From Bacteroidota bacterium (GTDB lineage Bacteria > Bacteroidota > Bacteroidia > Bacteroidales > Bacteroidaceae): a stretch of 31,736 bases of DNA. The stretch covers positions 1-31,736 of the forward strand of contig JAEXAJ010000100.1 of assembly GCA_023458215.1 (NCBI GenBank), given 5' to 3'. Positions 13,895 to 21,122 of the stretch are shown here, piece after piece (positions within the stretch are counted from its first letter, which is position 1; each line of letters starts with the position of its first letter). The position numbers and the translations under genes are program-made. The notes below the pieces were generated by a model. The model was not told the origin of the DNA, searched no databases, and worked only from the letters and a program-made list of their open reading frames with translations.

Positions 13895-14932
13895 TTAAAA
13901 GTATTTTGTGATGGAGGCATGCGCAAAATTATCCATCTCATTAATCATTCTTACAGCAGAATCAACAATAGGATAAGCACAGATTGCTCCGGTTCCTTCT
14001 CCAAGTCGTAATCCTAAGTTTAATAAAGGATTAGCATTGATTGAATCAAGTATTAATTTATGTCCGGATTCATCTCCGCAATGACCGAAAATAGCATAAT
14101 CCAGTACTTCTTTGTGGAGTTTGCCGGCTGCCAATATACAGTTGGTCATAATAAAACCATCTACAAGAATAACCATTTTCAATTCGGCAGCTTGCAACAT
14201 TGCACCCACAGCCATAACCATTTCCAATCCGCCAAAATAACGGATAATATCGCGAGGAGAATTATCACCTTTATAATTATCAAGGGATTGCTTCAATATC
14301 TCATACTTGTGGCGAATGCCCGCATGATCCAATCCGCTTCCGGCACCGACACATTGCTCCAAAGGAATCCCGGTAAAGCAAGTCATCCACATAGAAGACG
14401 AAGAAGTGTTTCCGATACCCATTTCACCGAAGCTGAGAACATTGCTACCTTCTTCGTGGCAACGCCGTACTATTTCTGCGCCACGTTCCAAGCAAAGTTC
14501 CATTTCTTCTTCTGTCATGGCGGCTCCGTGCAGATAACTGCGAGTACCCTTACGCACTTTCATGTCAATTATACCTTTATCATAAGGGAGATCATAATCT
14601 ACACCCGCATCTACAATTTTCAAGGTAAATCCATGCTGGCGGCAAAGGAAGTTTACACCGGCTCCGCCATGCAGGAAATTGCTGATTTGCTGCCAGGTGA
14701 TTTCTTTGGGCGACAAACTAACACCTTCTTCAACAATACCGTGATCTGCGGCAAAAATGATGTTTTGCGGATGTTGTAAAGTCGGAGTGAGTGTTTGTTG
14801 GATGAAACCTATTTGCAGTGCCAATTCTTCTAAAGTTCCTAACGAGCCTTTAGGTTTTGTCAGATTGTTGATTTTGTCTATGAGTGCAGGACGGATAGCT
14901 TCATCGGGACGGGTGATATGAAATGTTTTCAT
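13895..14932 (-). CDS. cobT: Nicotinate-nucleotide--dimethylbenzimidazole phosphoribosyltransferase (CobT)
   Basis: A 345-residue cytoplasmic enzyme that activates the lower-ligand base with nicotinate mononucleotide, giving alpha-ribazole 5'-phosphate. Typical segments are [19 protein letters not shown] (about 24-42), [58 protein letters not shown] and the C-terminal [16 protein letters not shown], which carries the catalytic glutamate. The actual base attached cannot be predicted from this gene. It lies 27 nt after cobU. Confidence 0.95.
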   Translation of the reverse strand: MKTFHITRPDEAIRPALIDKINNLTKPKGSLGTLEELALQIGFIQQTLTPTLQHPQNIIFAADHGIVEEGVSLSPKEITWQQISNFLHGGAGVNFLCRQHGFTLKIVDAGVDYDLPYDKGIIDMKVRKGTRSYLHGAAMTEEEMELCLERGAEIVRRCHEEGSNVLSFGEMGIGNTSSSSMWMTCFTGIPLEQCVGAGSGLDHAGIRHKYEILKQSLDNYKGDNSPRDIIRYFGGLEMVMAVGAMLQAAELKMVILVDGFIMTNCILAAGKLHKEVLDYAIFGHCGDESGHKLILDSINANPLLNLGLRLGEGTGAICAYPIVDSAVRMINEMDNFAHASITKYF

Positions 14933-14959
14933 TGTTTTGTTATATATGATTGAAGTAGT

Positions 14960-15469
14960 TTATTTAATCTTTACAGGAATGCCGGATACCATCAAAAAGA
15001 CTTCGTCGGCACGGGCTGCGATATATTGATTCATCCACCCTTGCATGTCGGTGAATTTTCGTTGTATCTCATTGTCCGAAGTACCGCCTAGCCCAATTTC
15101 GTTAGTGACAAAGATAAAGGTAGCATCCTGTGCCGTAAAACGGTCAAATTCTGCTTGAGCGGCAGCAAGTGCTTTATCTGTGTCCGATTTTAAGTCGAAA
15201 AAGAAGTTGGTGCACCACAATGTAATACAGTCTATGAGGATAATGCGACCTTCCAACTGGTGGCGGCTGAGTTCTTTTTCTTCTTCTATGTTGGTCCATT
15301 CCGGTCCGCGTCGTTCCTGATGGTGGATTACCCGCCTGTGAAATTCTTCGTCCCATATACGTGCCGTAGCTAGGTAAACAGGGTTGGGAGCGAAGCTGAG
15401 TGCCAACTTTTCGGCGTATGTACTTTTACCCGAACGTGCTCCTCCGGTGATTAATATGATTCTTTTCAT
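14960..15469 (-). CDS. cobU: Adenosylcobinamide kinase / AdoCbi-phosphate guanylyltransferase (CobU)
   Basis: A bifunctional enzyme of 169 residues that phosphorylates adenosylcobinamide (salvage) and transfers GMP from GTP to AdoCbi-phosphate. The N-terminus carries the P-loop GGARSGKST (about residues 8-16), and RRVIHHQERRG supplies the histidine that is guanylylated in family members. LEGRIILIDCITLW and FIFVTNEIGLG are conserved nucleotide-site strands. The start at 15469 (MKRIILITGG) is chosen because an in-frame ATG at 15490 is only a few nucleotides past the -7 element and would leave almost no leader. First gene of the leftward cobalamin operon. Confidence 0.93.
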   Translation of the reverse strand: MKRIILITGGARSGKSTYAEKLALSFAPNPVYLATARIWDEEFHRRVIHHQERRGPEWTNIEEEKELSRHQLEGRIILIDCITLWCTNFFFDLKSDTDKALAAAQAEFDRFTAQDATFIFVTNEIGLGGTSDNEIQRKFTDMQGWMNQYIAARADEVFLMVSGIPVKIK

Positions 15470-15492
15470 GGATGCCTGGATATTTTGCATGG

Positions 15493-15500
15493 CAAATGTA
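15493..15500 (-). promoter_or_regulatory. Bacteroidota -7 element for the cobUTSC operon
   Basis: TACATTTG followed by CC on the minus strand, 23 nt upstream of the cobU start at 15469. The resulting leader is too short for a cobalamin riboswitch. Confidence 0.65.
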
Positions 15501-15551
15501 CATGAATTCTATGGCAGTGGCAAGGAATACGGCTGAAAAGAATACGCACTT

Positions 15552-15923
15552 TTATTCCGCATTCAATAAGTGATACTCTTGTTGTTTTTTCTTGGGTAGT
15601 TTATGAATAACTTCTTGTACAGAATGATTGATCAGTTCTTTTATCAGGTTGTCGGGAACATCCTCTTCCAGATAGACAGTTATCCAATACTTTTTATCAG
15701 AATAGTAACCCCAAAGAATACCTTCATAGCGTTCCCTCAATTCTGTTGATTTTTCCGGATTACATTTCATGTTAGCCCAGAATCGTCCCTCTTTAGGGCG
15801 TAAAGAAGCAAAGGTGAACATTTTGCCCATTACTTTAAAGACAAGAATGTGTTCATCGAAAGGAAAGCTTTCTGTTGCCCCTTTTATTGTAAGGCAGTAC
15901 TCTCTGAATTCTTCGATATTCAT
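15552..15923 (-). CDS. MmcQ/YjbR-family small protein
   Basis: A 123-residue YjbR/CyaY-like fold protein. Visible family features are YCLTIKGATESFPFDEHI (about 10-27), the strand pair VFKVMGKMFTFASL, and FWANMKCNPEKSTELRERY with GYYSDKKYWITVYLE in the second half. Members are described as putative DNA-binding proteins with a double-wing motif, but no biological role is established. The gene has its own promoter at 15950-15957, diverges from tRNA-Gly, and ends about 80 nt before the cobU start on the same strand. Confidence 0.85.
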   Translation of the reverse strand: MNIEEFREYCLTIKGATESFPFDEHILVFKVMGKMFTFASLRPKEGRFWANMKCNPEKSTELRERYEGILWGYYSDKKYWITVYLEEDVPDNLIKELINHSVQEVIHKLPKKKQQEYHLLNAE

Positions 15924-15949
15924 AGTTGATTATACTTTAATAGAATACG

Positions 15950-15957
15950 CAAAAGTA
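15950..15957 (-). promoter_or_regulatory. Bacteroidota -7 element for the YjbR-family gene
   Basis: TACTTTTG followed by C on the minus strand, 26 nt upstream of the start at 15923. Perfect match to TAnnTTTG. Confidence 0.65.
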
Positions 15958-16002
15958 GAAAATAAATTGGAAAAACGCTTGTCTGTTTCAAGAGAAATTT
16001 GT

Positions 16003-16010
16003 TACCTTTG
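16003..16010 (+). promoter_or_regulatory. Bacteroidota -7 element for tRNA-Gly
   Basis: TACCTTTG followed by CC, 20 nt upstream of the mature tRNA 5' end at 16031. Perfect match to TAnnTTTG. Confidence 0.65.
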
Positions 16011-16030
16011 CCAACGTTTTAAAACAGTTT

Positions 16031-16103
16031 GCGGCAGTAGCTCAGTTGGTAGAGCATCAGCTTCCCAAGCTGAGGGTCACGAGTTCGAACCTCGCTTGCC
16101 GCT
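16031..16103 (+). tRNA. tRNA-Gly (anticodon CCC)
   Basis: A full cloverleaf can be drawn. The acceptor stem pairs GCGGCAG with TTGCCGC (one G-U pair), the D arm has GCTC...GAGC around AGTTGGTA, and the anticodon stem pairs TCAGC with GCTGA around the loop TTCCCAA, giving CCC at positions 34-36. The T arm pairs ACGAG with CTCGC around TTCGAAC, with one A-C mismatch at its base. The discriminator base is T and CCA is not encoded. It has its own promoter and terminator. Confidence 0.95.
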
Positions 16104-16117
16104 CGATTGAAAAGATT

Positions 16118-16149
16118 AAGCAGTTACATTTGTTGTAACTGCTTTTTTC
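16118..16149 (+). terminator. Strong Rho-independent terminator after tRNA-Gly
   Basis: A perfect 11-bp stem (AAGCAGTTACA at 16118-16128 with TGTAACTGCTT at 16134-16144), a 5-nt loop, and a run of T extending from the stem. Confidence 0.9.
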
Positions 16150-16404
16150 TTAGATTACTGTTTCAAAGTATCTTATTAAGTTTATTTACTTATGACTTTC
16201 CTATTTCTTATTTTTATTCACATTTTTAATGTATGTGATATGGCAGAATTGATTGCAGTTTAAATTAGCGAAGATTAGATCATGCTAATAATAATATTAG
16301 AGATACGACATTAAGGAATAATGCGTTAAAGTTAGGTATAGGTGCTCAAGCAGCACAGTTATATCCAAAATACTTTTAATATATATGAGGTAATAGAATC
16401 ACCT
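16150..16404. other. AT-rich intergenic stretch with a short coding-like remnant
   Basis: No complete gene is seen. The + strand frame 16269-16379 is open for 36 codons and ends in TAA. It reads like a protein C-terminus (NNIRDTTLRNNALKLGIG, then AQAAQLYPKYF) but has no upstream start, because a stop codon lies at 16266-16268. It may be the 3' remnant of a lost gene or chance. Confidence 0.35.
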
Positions 16405-16869
16405 TTAATTGTATAAAAGTATGTAACCATTTAAATAGGTAGCAAAATAAATCCAAACTAAATATGGCCAAAATAAGATTGAACTAACTCTTTTCACAGG
16501 ATAACTTTTCACTACATATATGCTAACACAGATATCAAGTATCAAAATATCCACAAGGCCTAATAATGGATTTTGGAAGTAGAAGAATAGAATACTCCAT
16601 GCAAAATTGAAAAATAATTGTATGCAGAATAACTTGCCTAATTGCTTTTTCTTATTGGAATTTGAGAGATAAATAATTCCTATTGAAATACCCATACACA
16701 GATAGATAATGCTCCATGCTATCGGGAATGCGATATTAGGAGGTGTCAAGTTCGATTTATTAAGTAATGGATACCACTCATTAATAGCATCGTGTTGAAA
16801 ATAGCTTGCTGTAAACCCGATAACGAAGCATGCTACGATCGGAATTAATATTGCCAATACCTTTTTCAT
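16405..16869 (-). CDS. tspO: TspO/MBR family membrane protein
   Basis: A 154-residue protein with five predicted membrane helices, the length and layout of the tryptophan-rich sensory protein/peripheral benzodiazepine receptor family. Visible family features are WYPLLNKSNLTPPNIAFPIA (about residues 32-51, the WxPxLxKPxxxPP-like loop), WSIIYLCMGIS, the FNFAWSILFF helix and PYLVWIYFATYLNGYI at the C-terminus. Family members bind porphyrins and sterol-like ligands and influence tetrapyrrole-related stress responses; the ligand here is unknown. The gene and its flanks are clearly more AT-rich than neighbours and lie beside a tRNA, so acquisition by transfer is possible. No convincing -7 element was found upstream. 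Confidence 0.88.
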   Translation of the reverse strand: MKKVLAILIPIVACFVIGFTASYFQHDAINEWYPLLNKSNLTPPNIAFPIAWSIIYLCMGISIGIIYLSNSNKKKQLGKLFCIQLFFNFAWSILFFYFQNPLLGLVDILILDICVSIYVVKSYPVKRVSSILFWPYLVWIYFATYLNGYILLYN

Positions 16870-17168
16870 GTTTTTATTATTTCTTTGATGTCAATTTTAT
16901 AACACTTTGAAGGTTGTTCTTGTTTTAACAATCTTCTTCTTTGTTTTTCTTATATAGTTTATCCCCATCGGCTTAAAAGAATTTATAAGCCATTTCTAAT
17001 TAACCAAAGAGAATATAAAAGATATGTAACAATAGCGACAACAGAATAAAAAGAAAAAACTGCTGTAGCTGCCGATGCTATTTTGTAGAGTTCGGAAACC
17101 GTTGCCGATGATTTGGCTTATTCTTTCAAAATACTACCTGAAATTTAAATACTTTCACGCAAAATTTG
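16870..17168. other. Intergenic region between tspO and proS, with a decayed coding-like segment
   Basis: Divergent spacer of about 350 nt up to the proS start. No intact gene is seen. A + strand frame at about 17060-17149 reads TAVAADAIL, one stop, then SSETVADDLAYSFKILPEI and a stop, as if a former coding end had been interrupted. At 17091-17110 GAGTTCG followed by AAACC and TTGCCG loosely resembles the 3' end of tRNA-Gly. The proS promoter closes the region. Confidence 0.35.
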
Positions 17169-17176
17169 TACTTTTG
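17169..17176 (+). promoter_or_regulatory. Bacteroidota -7 element for proS
   Basis: TACTTTTG followed by CGCTCT, a perfect TAnnTTTG, 45 nt upstream of the proS start. The following nucleotides resemble those downstream of the rpmB promoter at the end of the window. Confidence 0.7.
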
Positions 17177-17221
17177 CGCTCTATTTGAAGAAAACATTGA
17201 AAACTTTAAAAACGAAATAGA

Positions 17222-18715
17222 ATGGCAGTAGAATTAAAAGATCTGACCAAACGCAGTGAGAACTATTCTCAGTGGTACAATGAATTGGTAGTGAAGGCCG
17301 ATTTGGCAGAACAATCGGCTGTGCGTGGATGTATGGTGATTAAGCCTTACGGATATGCTATTTGGGAGAAAATGCAACGTCAACTGGACGATATGTTCAA
17401 GGAAACGGGACATGTTAACGCTTATTTCCCCTTGCTTATTCCGAAATCTTTCCTCAGCCGTGAGGCAGAACACGTAGAAGGATTTGCCAAGGAATGTGCG
17501 GTTGTAACGCATTATCGTTTGAAGAACGACCCCAATGGTGGTGGAGTTGTGGTAGATCCTGCCGCTAAGTTGGAAGAAGAATTGATTATTCGCCCAACTT
17601 CCGAAACCATCATCTGGAACACTTATAAAAACTGGATCAATTCATACCGTGACCTGCCTATCTTGTGCAACCAGTGGGCAAACGTATTTCGTTGGGAAAT
17701 GCGTACTCGTTTGTTCTTGCGTACAGCTGAGTTTTTGTGGCAAGAAGGTCACACAGCACATGCTACTCGTGAAGAAGCTGAAGAAGAAGCAGTAAGAATG
17801 CTGAATGTCTATGGCGAGTTTGCTGAGAAATACATGGCAGTACCCGTTGTGAAAGGTGTAAAGTCCGCTAACGAGCGTTTTGCGGGTGCACTCAATACTT
17901 ATACTATCGAAGCTATGATGCAGGATGGTAAAGCTTTGCAGAGCGGTACTTCCCATTTCTTAGGTCAGAACTTTGCCAAAGCATTTGACGTACAGTTTGT
18001 GAATAAAGAAAATAAGCAAGAGTATGTATGGGCTACCTCTTGGGGTGTTTCTACCCGTCTGATGGGGGCTTTGATTATGACGCACTCCGATGATAACGGT
18101 TTGGTATTGCCTCCGCACTTGGCTCCGATACAAGTAGTGATTGTGCCTATCTACAAGAATGCAGAAATGCTCGCTAAGATTGACGAGAAAGTGGCGGGTA
18201 TTGTCGCTAAACTGAAGTCAATGGGTATCTCCGTGAAGTATGACAATGCTGACAATAAACGTCCGGGCTTCAAGTTTGCCGATTATGAAGTGAAGGGTGT
18301 TCCTGTACGTTTGGTGATGGGTGGTCGTGATTTGGAGAATAACACGATGGAAGTGATGCGTCGTGATACATTAGAGAAAGAAACTCGTACATGCGACGGC
18401 ATTGAAGAATACGTAAGAGACTTGCTCGAAGAAATTCAGGCAAATATATACAAGAAAGCCCTTGATTATCGTAACAACCGTACTATCAGCGTAGATACTT
18501 ACGATGAATTCAAGGAAAAGATTGAAGAAGGCGGCTTTATCTTGGCTCATTGGGACGGTACTGCCGAAACCGAGGAAAGAATTAAGGAAGAGACTAAAGC
18601 AACCATCCGTTGTATTCCTTTGGATTCTTACTTGCCGGGCGATAAAGAACCCGGCAAATGTATGGTTACCGGTAAACCATCTGAATGCCGTGTGATTTTT
18701 GCACGTTCTTATTAA
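17222..18715 (+). CDS. proS: Prolyl-tRNA synthetase (archaeal/eukaryotic-type ProRS)
   Basis: A cytoplasmic class II aminoacyl-tRNA synthetase of 497 residues that charges tRNA-Pro. It is the compact archaeal/eukaryote-like form without the bacterial editing insertion between motifs 2 and 3. Visible are the motif 1 region ([18 protein letters not shown], about 35-52), the Pro-site loop [19 protein letters not shown], motif 2 ([20 protein letters not shown] with QEGHTAH following), motif 3 ([20 protein letters not shown]) and the anticodon-binding domain from about residue 300 ([10 protein letters not shown]). The C-terminal zinc-domain-like part ends FARSY. The gene is monocistronic, between its own promoter and the terminator at 18731-18773. 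Confidence 0.97.
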   Translation: MAVELKDLTKRSENYSQWYNELVVKADLAEQSAVRGCMVIKPYGYAIWEKMQRQLDDMFKETGHVNAYFPLLIPKSFLSREAEHVEGFAKECAVVTHYRLKNDPNGGGVVVDPAAKLEEELIIRPTSETIIWNTYKNWINSYRDLPILCNQWANVFRWEMRTRLFLRTAEFLWQEGHTAHATREEAEEEAVRMLNVYGEFAEKYMAVPVVKGVKSANERFAGALNTYTIEAMMQDGKALQSGTSHFLGQNFAKAFDVQFVNKENKQEYVWATSWGVSTRLMGALIMTHSDDNGLVLPPHLAPIQVVIVPIYKNAEMLAKIDEKVAGIVAKLKSMGISVKYDNADNKRPGFKFADYEVKGVPVRLVMGGRDLENNTMEVMRRDTLEKETRTCDGIEEYVRDLLEEIQANIYKKALDYRNNRTISVDTYDEFKEKIEEGGFILAHWDGTAETEERIKEETKATIRCIPLDSYLPGDKEPGKCMVTGKPSECRVIFARSY

Positions 18716-18730
18716 CAAGAATATTGAATT

Positions 18731-18773
18731 ACAAGAGGGGGGCTTGCTTGGCAGTGCTCCCCTCTTGTATTTA
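18731..18773 (+). terminator. Rho-independent terminator after proS
   Basis: A 10-bp stem (ACAAGAGGGG at 18731-18740 with CCCCTCTTGT at 18759-18768) encloses an 18-nt loop and is followed by a short T-rich tail (ATTTAT). Confidence 0.8.
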
Positions 18774-18845
18774 TAAAGGTGTGTACTATTTGTTTAGTCT
18801 ATGTATAAATTAGTAGGAAGGCATATCATCTCTATAAGAAAACAT

Positions 18846-18853
18846 TACCTTTG
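18846..18853 (+). promoter_or_regulatory. Bacteroidota -7 element for the CDF transporter gene
   Basis: TACCTTTG followed by TAGC, 31 nt upstream of the ATG at 18885. Its position shows that the longer open frame beginning at 18801 cannot be the translated one. Confidence 0.65.
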
Positions 18854-18884
18854 TAGCATTCCCCCCAAAAAACTATTACCTTTT

Positions 18885-19871
18885 ATGGATGAAAATCTTT
18901 TGAAACAGAAAATCCAACGTTGGATCGTAACTGTATCCGTACTTATACTTGTTGGCAAATTCATAGCTTTTTATATTACTAACTCTGTAGGTATTCTGAC
19001 TGATGCCATGGAAAGTATTGTGAATGTTGTTGCCGGATTCATCAGTCTCTACAGCATACACTGGGCTTCACGTCCCAAAGATAAAGAACATCCTTTTGGA
19101 CACGGAAAGATGGAGCTTATTTCTGCGTCTATTGAAGGTTTGCTTATTTTCATTGCGGGAGGATTGATTATCTACGAAGGAGTAAAACGGTTGTTTTCAC
19201 CTGCCGAAATAGAAAAGCTGGATTTTGGTATTTGGGTAATCGCTATTGCTGGGTTGATGAATTACCTGATGGGATGGTATAGTATCAGGATGGGAAAGAA
19301 ATATCAGTCTATCGCACTGGTTGCAGGAGGAAAACATTTACAATCGGATACCTATTCTACTATAGGTCTTGTGGTAGGCCTGTTATTACTATATTATACA
19401 AGGATTACTTGGATAGATAGTGCGCTTGCTTTAGTATTTGGTGGAATTATTATTCTGACAGGTATCTCAATTTTGAGAAAAACGATTGCTAACCTTTTAG
19501 ATAAAGCAGATGATGAAGTATTGAACAACATGGCACAAAGCATTAACGAAAATCGCCAACCCGATTGGATTGATGTACATAACACTAAAGCCATAAAATA
19601 TGGTAGTTTTCTCTACATAGACTGCGATTTAACTCTACCATGGTATTATAATATTATAGAAAGCCATCAAGCTTGTGATAATCTGAAAACTGCATTGATA
19701 TCTAACTTATCTGATAAAATTCAAATCTCCATTCATTCGGACCCGTGCATGATGAGACATTGCGAACATTGTGAAATGAGCGGTTGTACTTCCAGAAGAA
19801 ATCCTTTTGAAGCGTTAGAAAATATCACTCTATCGAATATCATAGAGAGTGATGACGAAAGAAATGAATAA
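18885..19871 (+). CDS. Cation diffusion facilitator family metal exporter
   Basis: About 328 residues from the ATG at 18885. The N-terminal part has six membrane helices. Signature segments are SVGILTDAMESIVNVVAGFI (helix 2, with the metal-site Asp), FGHGKMELISASIEGLLIF in the loop and helix 4, GGKHLQSDTYSTIGLVVG (the helix 5 His-x-x-x-Asp type site) and a C-terminal cytoplasmic domain typical of the FieF/ZitB family. These proteins move Zn2+, Fe2+ or related divalent ions out of the cytoplasm in exchange for protons. The C-terminus adds a short cysteine cluster (HSDPCMMRHCEHCEMSGC), which suggests an extra soft-metal site. The metal cannot be named from sequence. Confidence 0.9.
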   Translation: MDENLLKQKIQRWIVTVSVLILVGKFIAFYITNSVGILTDAMESIVNVVAGFISLYSIHWASRPKDKEHPFGHGKMELISASIEGLLIFIAGGLIIYEGVKRLFSPAEIEKLDFGIWVIAIAGLMNYLMGWYSIRMGKKYQSIALVAGGKHLQSDTYSTIGLVVGLLLLYYTRITWIDSALALVFGGIIILTGISILRKTIANLLDKADDEVLNNMAQSINENRQPDWIDVHNTKAIKYGSFLYIDCDLTLPWYYNIIESHQACDNLKTALISNLSDKIQISIHSDPCMMRHCEHCEMSGCTSRRNPFEALENITLSNIIESDDERNE

Positions 19872-19920
19872 AGTTATAGTATTGTAACTCCTTATACATT
19901 TTTTTGAAACAACTTCCTCT

Positions 19921-19928
19921 CATCTTTG
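19921..19928 (+). promoter_or_regulatory. Possible -7 element for the HicB-like small gene
   Basis: CATCTTTG followed by CAACG, one mismatch from TAnnTTTG, 29 nt upstream of the start at 19958. Confidence 0.5.
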
Positions 19929-19957
19929 CAACGTAAAAAAAATAAAGGAGAACGAAT

Positions 19958-20140
19958 ATGAAACTGAACAAAAATGACTACACCGTAGAGGCGGCAGCCG
20001 GCGGTGGATTTAATGCTTATTTTATGAATAACTTATTATGCAGTGCTTACGGCGAAACACCCGACGAAGCTTGCGATAATCTGGAACTGATTGTTGACGA
20101 TTTTGTCAGTGATATGTATATGGTTGAAGAATTTGTCTGA
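19958..20140 (+). CDS. Small HicB-like protein, solitary
   Basis: A 60-residue protein whose pattern (YTVEAAAGGGFNAYFMNN, then SAYGETPDEACDNLELIVDD) resembles the partial RNase-H-like fold of HicB antitoxins. In that family a beta-alpha unit is followed by an E-A-x-x-N-x-x-x-x-I helix. The usual glycine-cysteine turn and the C-terminal DNA-binding domain are not obvious. No HicA toxin (a short basic protein with a conserved His) lies on either side. It has its own probable promoter and terminator, so it is a real small gene, but toxin-antitoxin function is not supported. Confidence 0.65.
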   Translation: MKLNKNDYTVEAAAGGGFNAYFMNNLLCSAYGETPDEACDNLELIVDDFVSDMYMVEEFV

Positions 20141-20204
20141 TGCTCTGATTTTACACACGAACAAATTTATCTTTTTTACGTATTTATTCCATAGATTCTC
20201 TTGA

Positions 20205-20239
20205 AGTCATACCTGTGAGATACCGGTGTGGCTTTTTTT
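20205..20239 (+). terminator. Rho-independent terminator after the HicB-like gene
   Basis: AGTCATACC (20205-20213) pairs with GGTGTGGCT (20225-20233) over 9 bp with two wobble pairs, followed by seven T. It lies upstream of the true start of the phosphoesterase gene and overlaps a longer, rejected start at 20228. Confidence 0.75.
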
Positions 20240-20317
20240 ATAACAGAATTGTCATATCTTTTACATCTTGACGTAACACGGAAGTGCGACATTTGTATCA
20301 ACAAAAATAGCAATACT

Positions 20318-21106
20318 ATGCGTTTACGTAAATTTTATTCTACCATTGTGCTTTCAGACATTCATTTAGGCACATCGCACTCTAAAACTGTGGAAGTCAG
20401 TAACTTTTTAAAATCAGTCAACTGCAAGAGATTGATACTCAATGGTGATATCATTGATGGGTGGGCTTTGAAGAGGGGAGGCACTCGTAAATGGCAGTCC
20501 AAACATACCGACTTTTTCAAAGTCATTATGAAAATGATGGAAAAACAAGGTACAGAAGTTATCTATGTTCGTGGAAACCATGATGATTTTTTAGATAGTC
20601 TTGCTCCCATGACCTTCTATAATGTTAAAATCGTGAAAGACTTTATTCATGAGACTCATGGCAAGCGCTACTATGTAACCCATGGAGACATTTTCGACAC
20701 TGTGACAACCCAGATGAAATGGTTGGCGCAACTAGGGGGTGCGGGATATGATTTCCTGCTGTGGTTAAACCGGATTTATAATAATTATCGCACCCGTAAA
20801 GGACTGCCTTACTATTCTTTGTCACAAGCCATTAAACAAAAAGTAAAGTCTGCTGTTTCATACGTGTCGGATTTCGAAAAAGAATTGGTAAGGTTTGCTC
20901 AAGCTCGCAAGTGCGACGGAGTGATATGCGGACATATCCATCATCCTGCTAACCTTTACTACGGCGATATTCATTATTTGAATTCCGGTGATTGGGTAGA
21001 ATCACTATCAGCATTGACAGAAGATGAAAATGGAAACTGGAATATCTTCCGCTTTGACGAGAGGTTGGCCGATGCGCATGCTGAAAGTGTTTCAGTTGCT
21101 TCATAA
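20318..21106 (+). CDS. LpxH-like metallophosphoesterase
   Basis: About 262 residues of the calcineurin-like phosphoesterase family. The five metal-site motifs are in order: DIHLG (residues about 14-18), GDIIDGW, GNHDD, THGDIFD and CGHIHHP. This set and the length match UDP-2,3-diacylglucosamine pyrophosphatase-like proteins (LpxH/YbbF group), which cleave a pyrophosphate in lipid A synthesis. Many Bacteroidota carry such paralogues, so the exact substrate is uncertain. The start at 20318 (MRLRKFYSTIVLSD) is preferred because the longer frame begins inside a terminator hairpin and its extra 30 residues are unlike the family. It lies 16 nt upstream of a glycosyltransferase gene, with which it forms an operon. 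Confidence 0.85.
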   Translation: MRLRKFYSTIVLSDIHLGTSHSKTVEVSNFLKSVNCKRLILNGDIIDGWALKRGGTRKWQSKHTDFFKVIMKMMEKQGTEVIYVRGNHDDFLDSLAPMTFYNVKIVKDFIHETHGKRYYVTHGDIFDTVTTQMKWLAQLGGAGYDFLLWLNRIYNNYRTRKGLPYYSLSQAIKQKVKSAVSYVSDFEKELVRFAQARKCDGVICGHIHHPANLYYGDIHYLNSGDWVESLSALTEDENGNWNIFRFDERLADAHAESVSVAS

Positions 21107-21122
21107 CTAAAACATAGAACTT

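Noticed and set aside
14060..14779. 239-codon + strand open frame opposite cobT
   Set aside because: Low-quality sequence with no motif; cobT is certain on the other strand.
15512..15518. GCCACTG heptamer on the minus strand upstream of cobU, as in cobalamin riboswitches
   Set aside because: It lies upstream of the -7 element, so it would not be in the transcript, and none of the other conserved riboswitch segments is present.
18801..18884. N-terminal extension of the CDF transporter
   Set aside because: The -7 promoter element at 18846-18853 lies inside it and the extra residues do not resemble the family.
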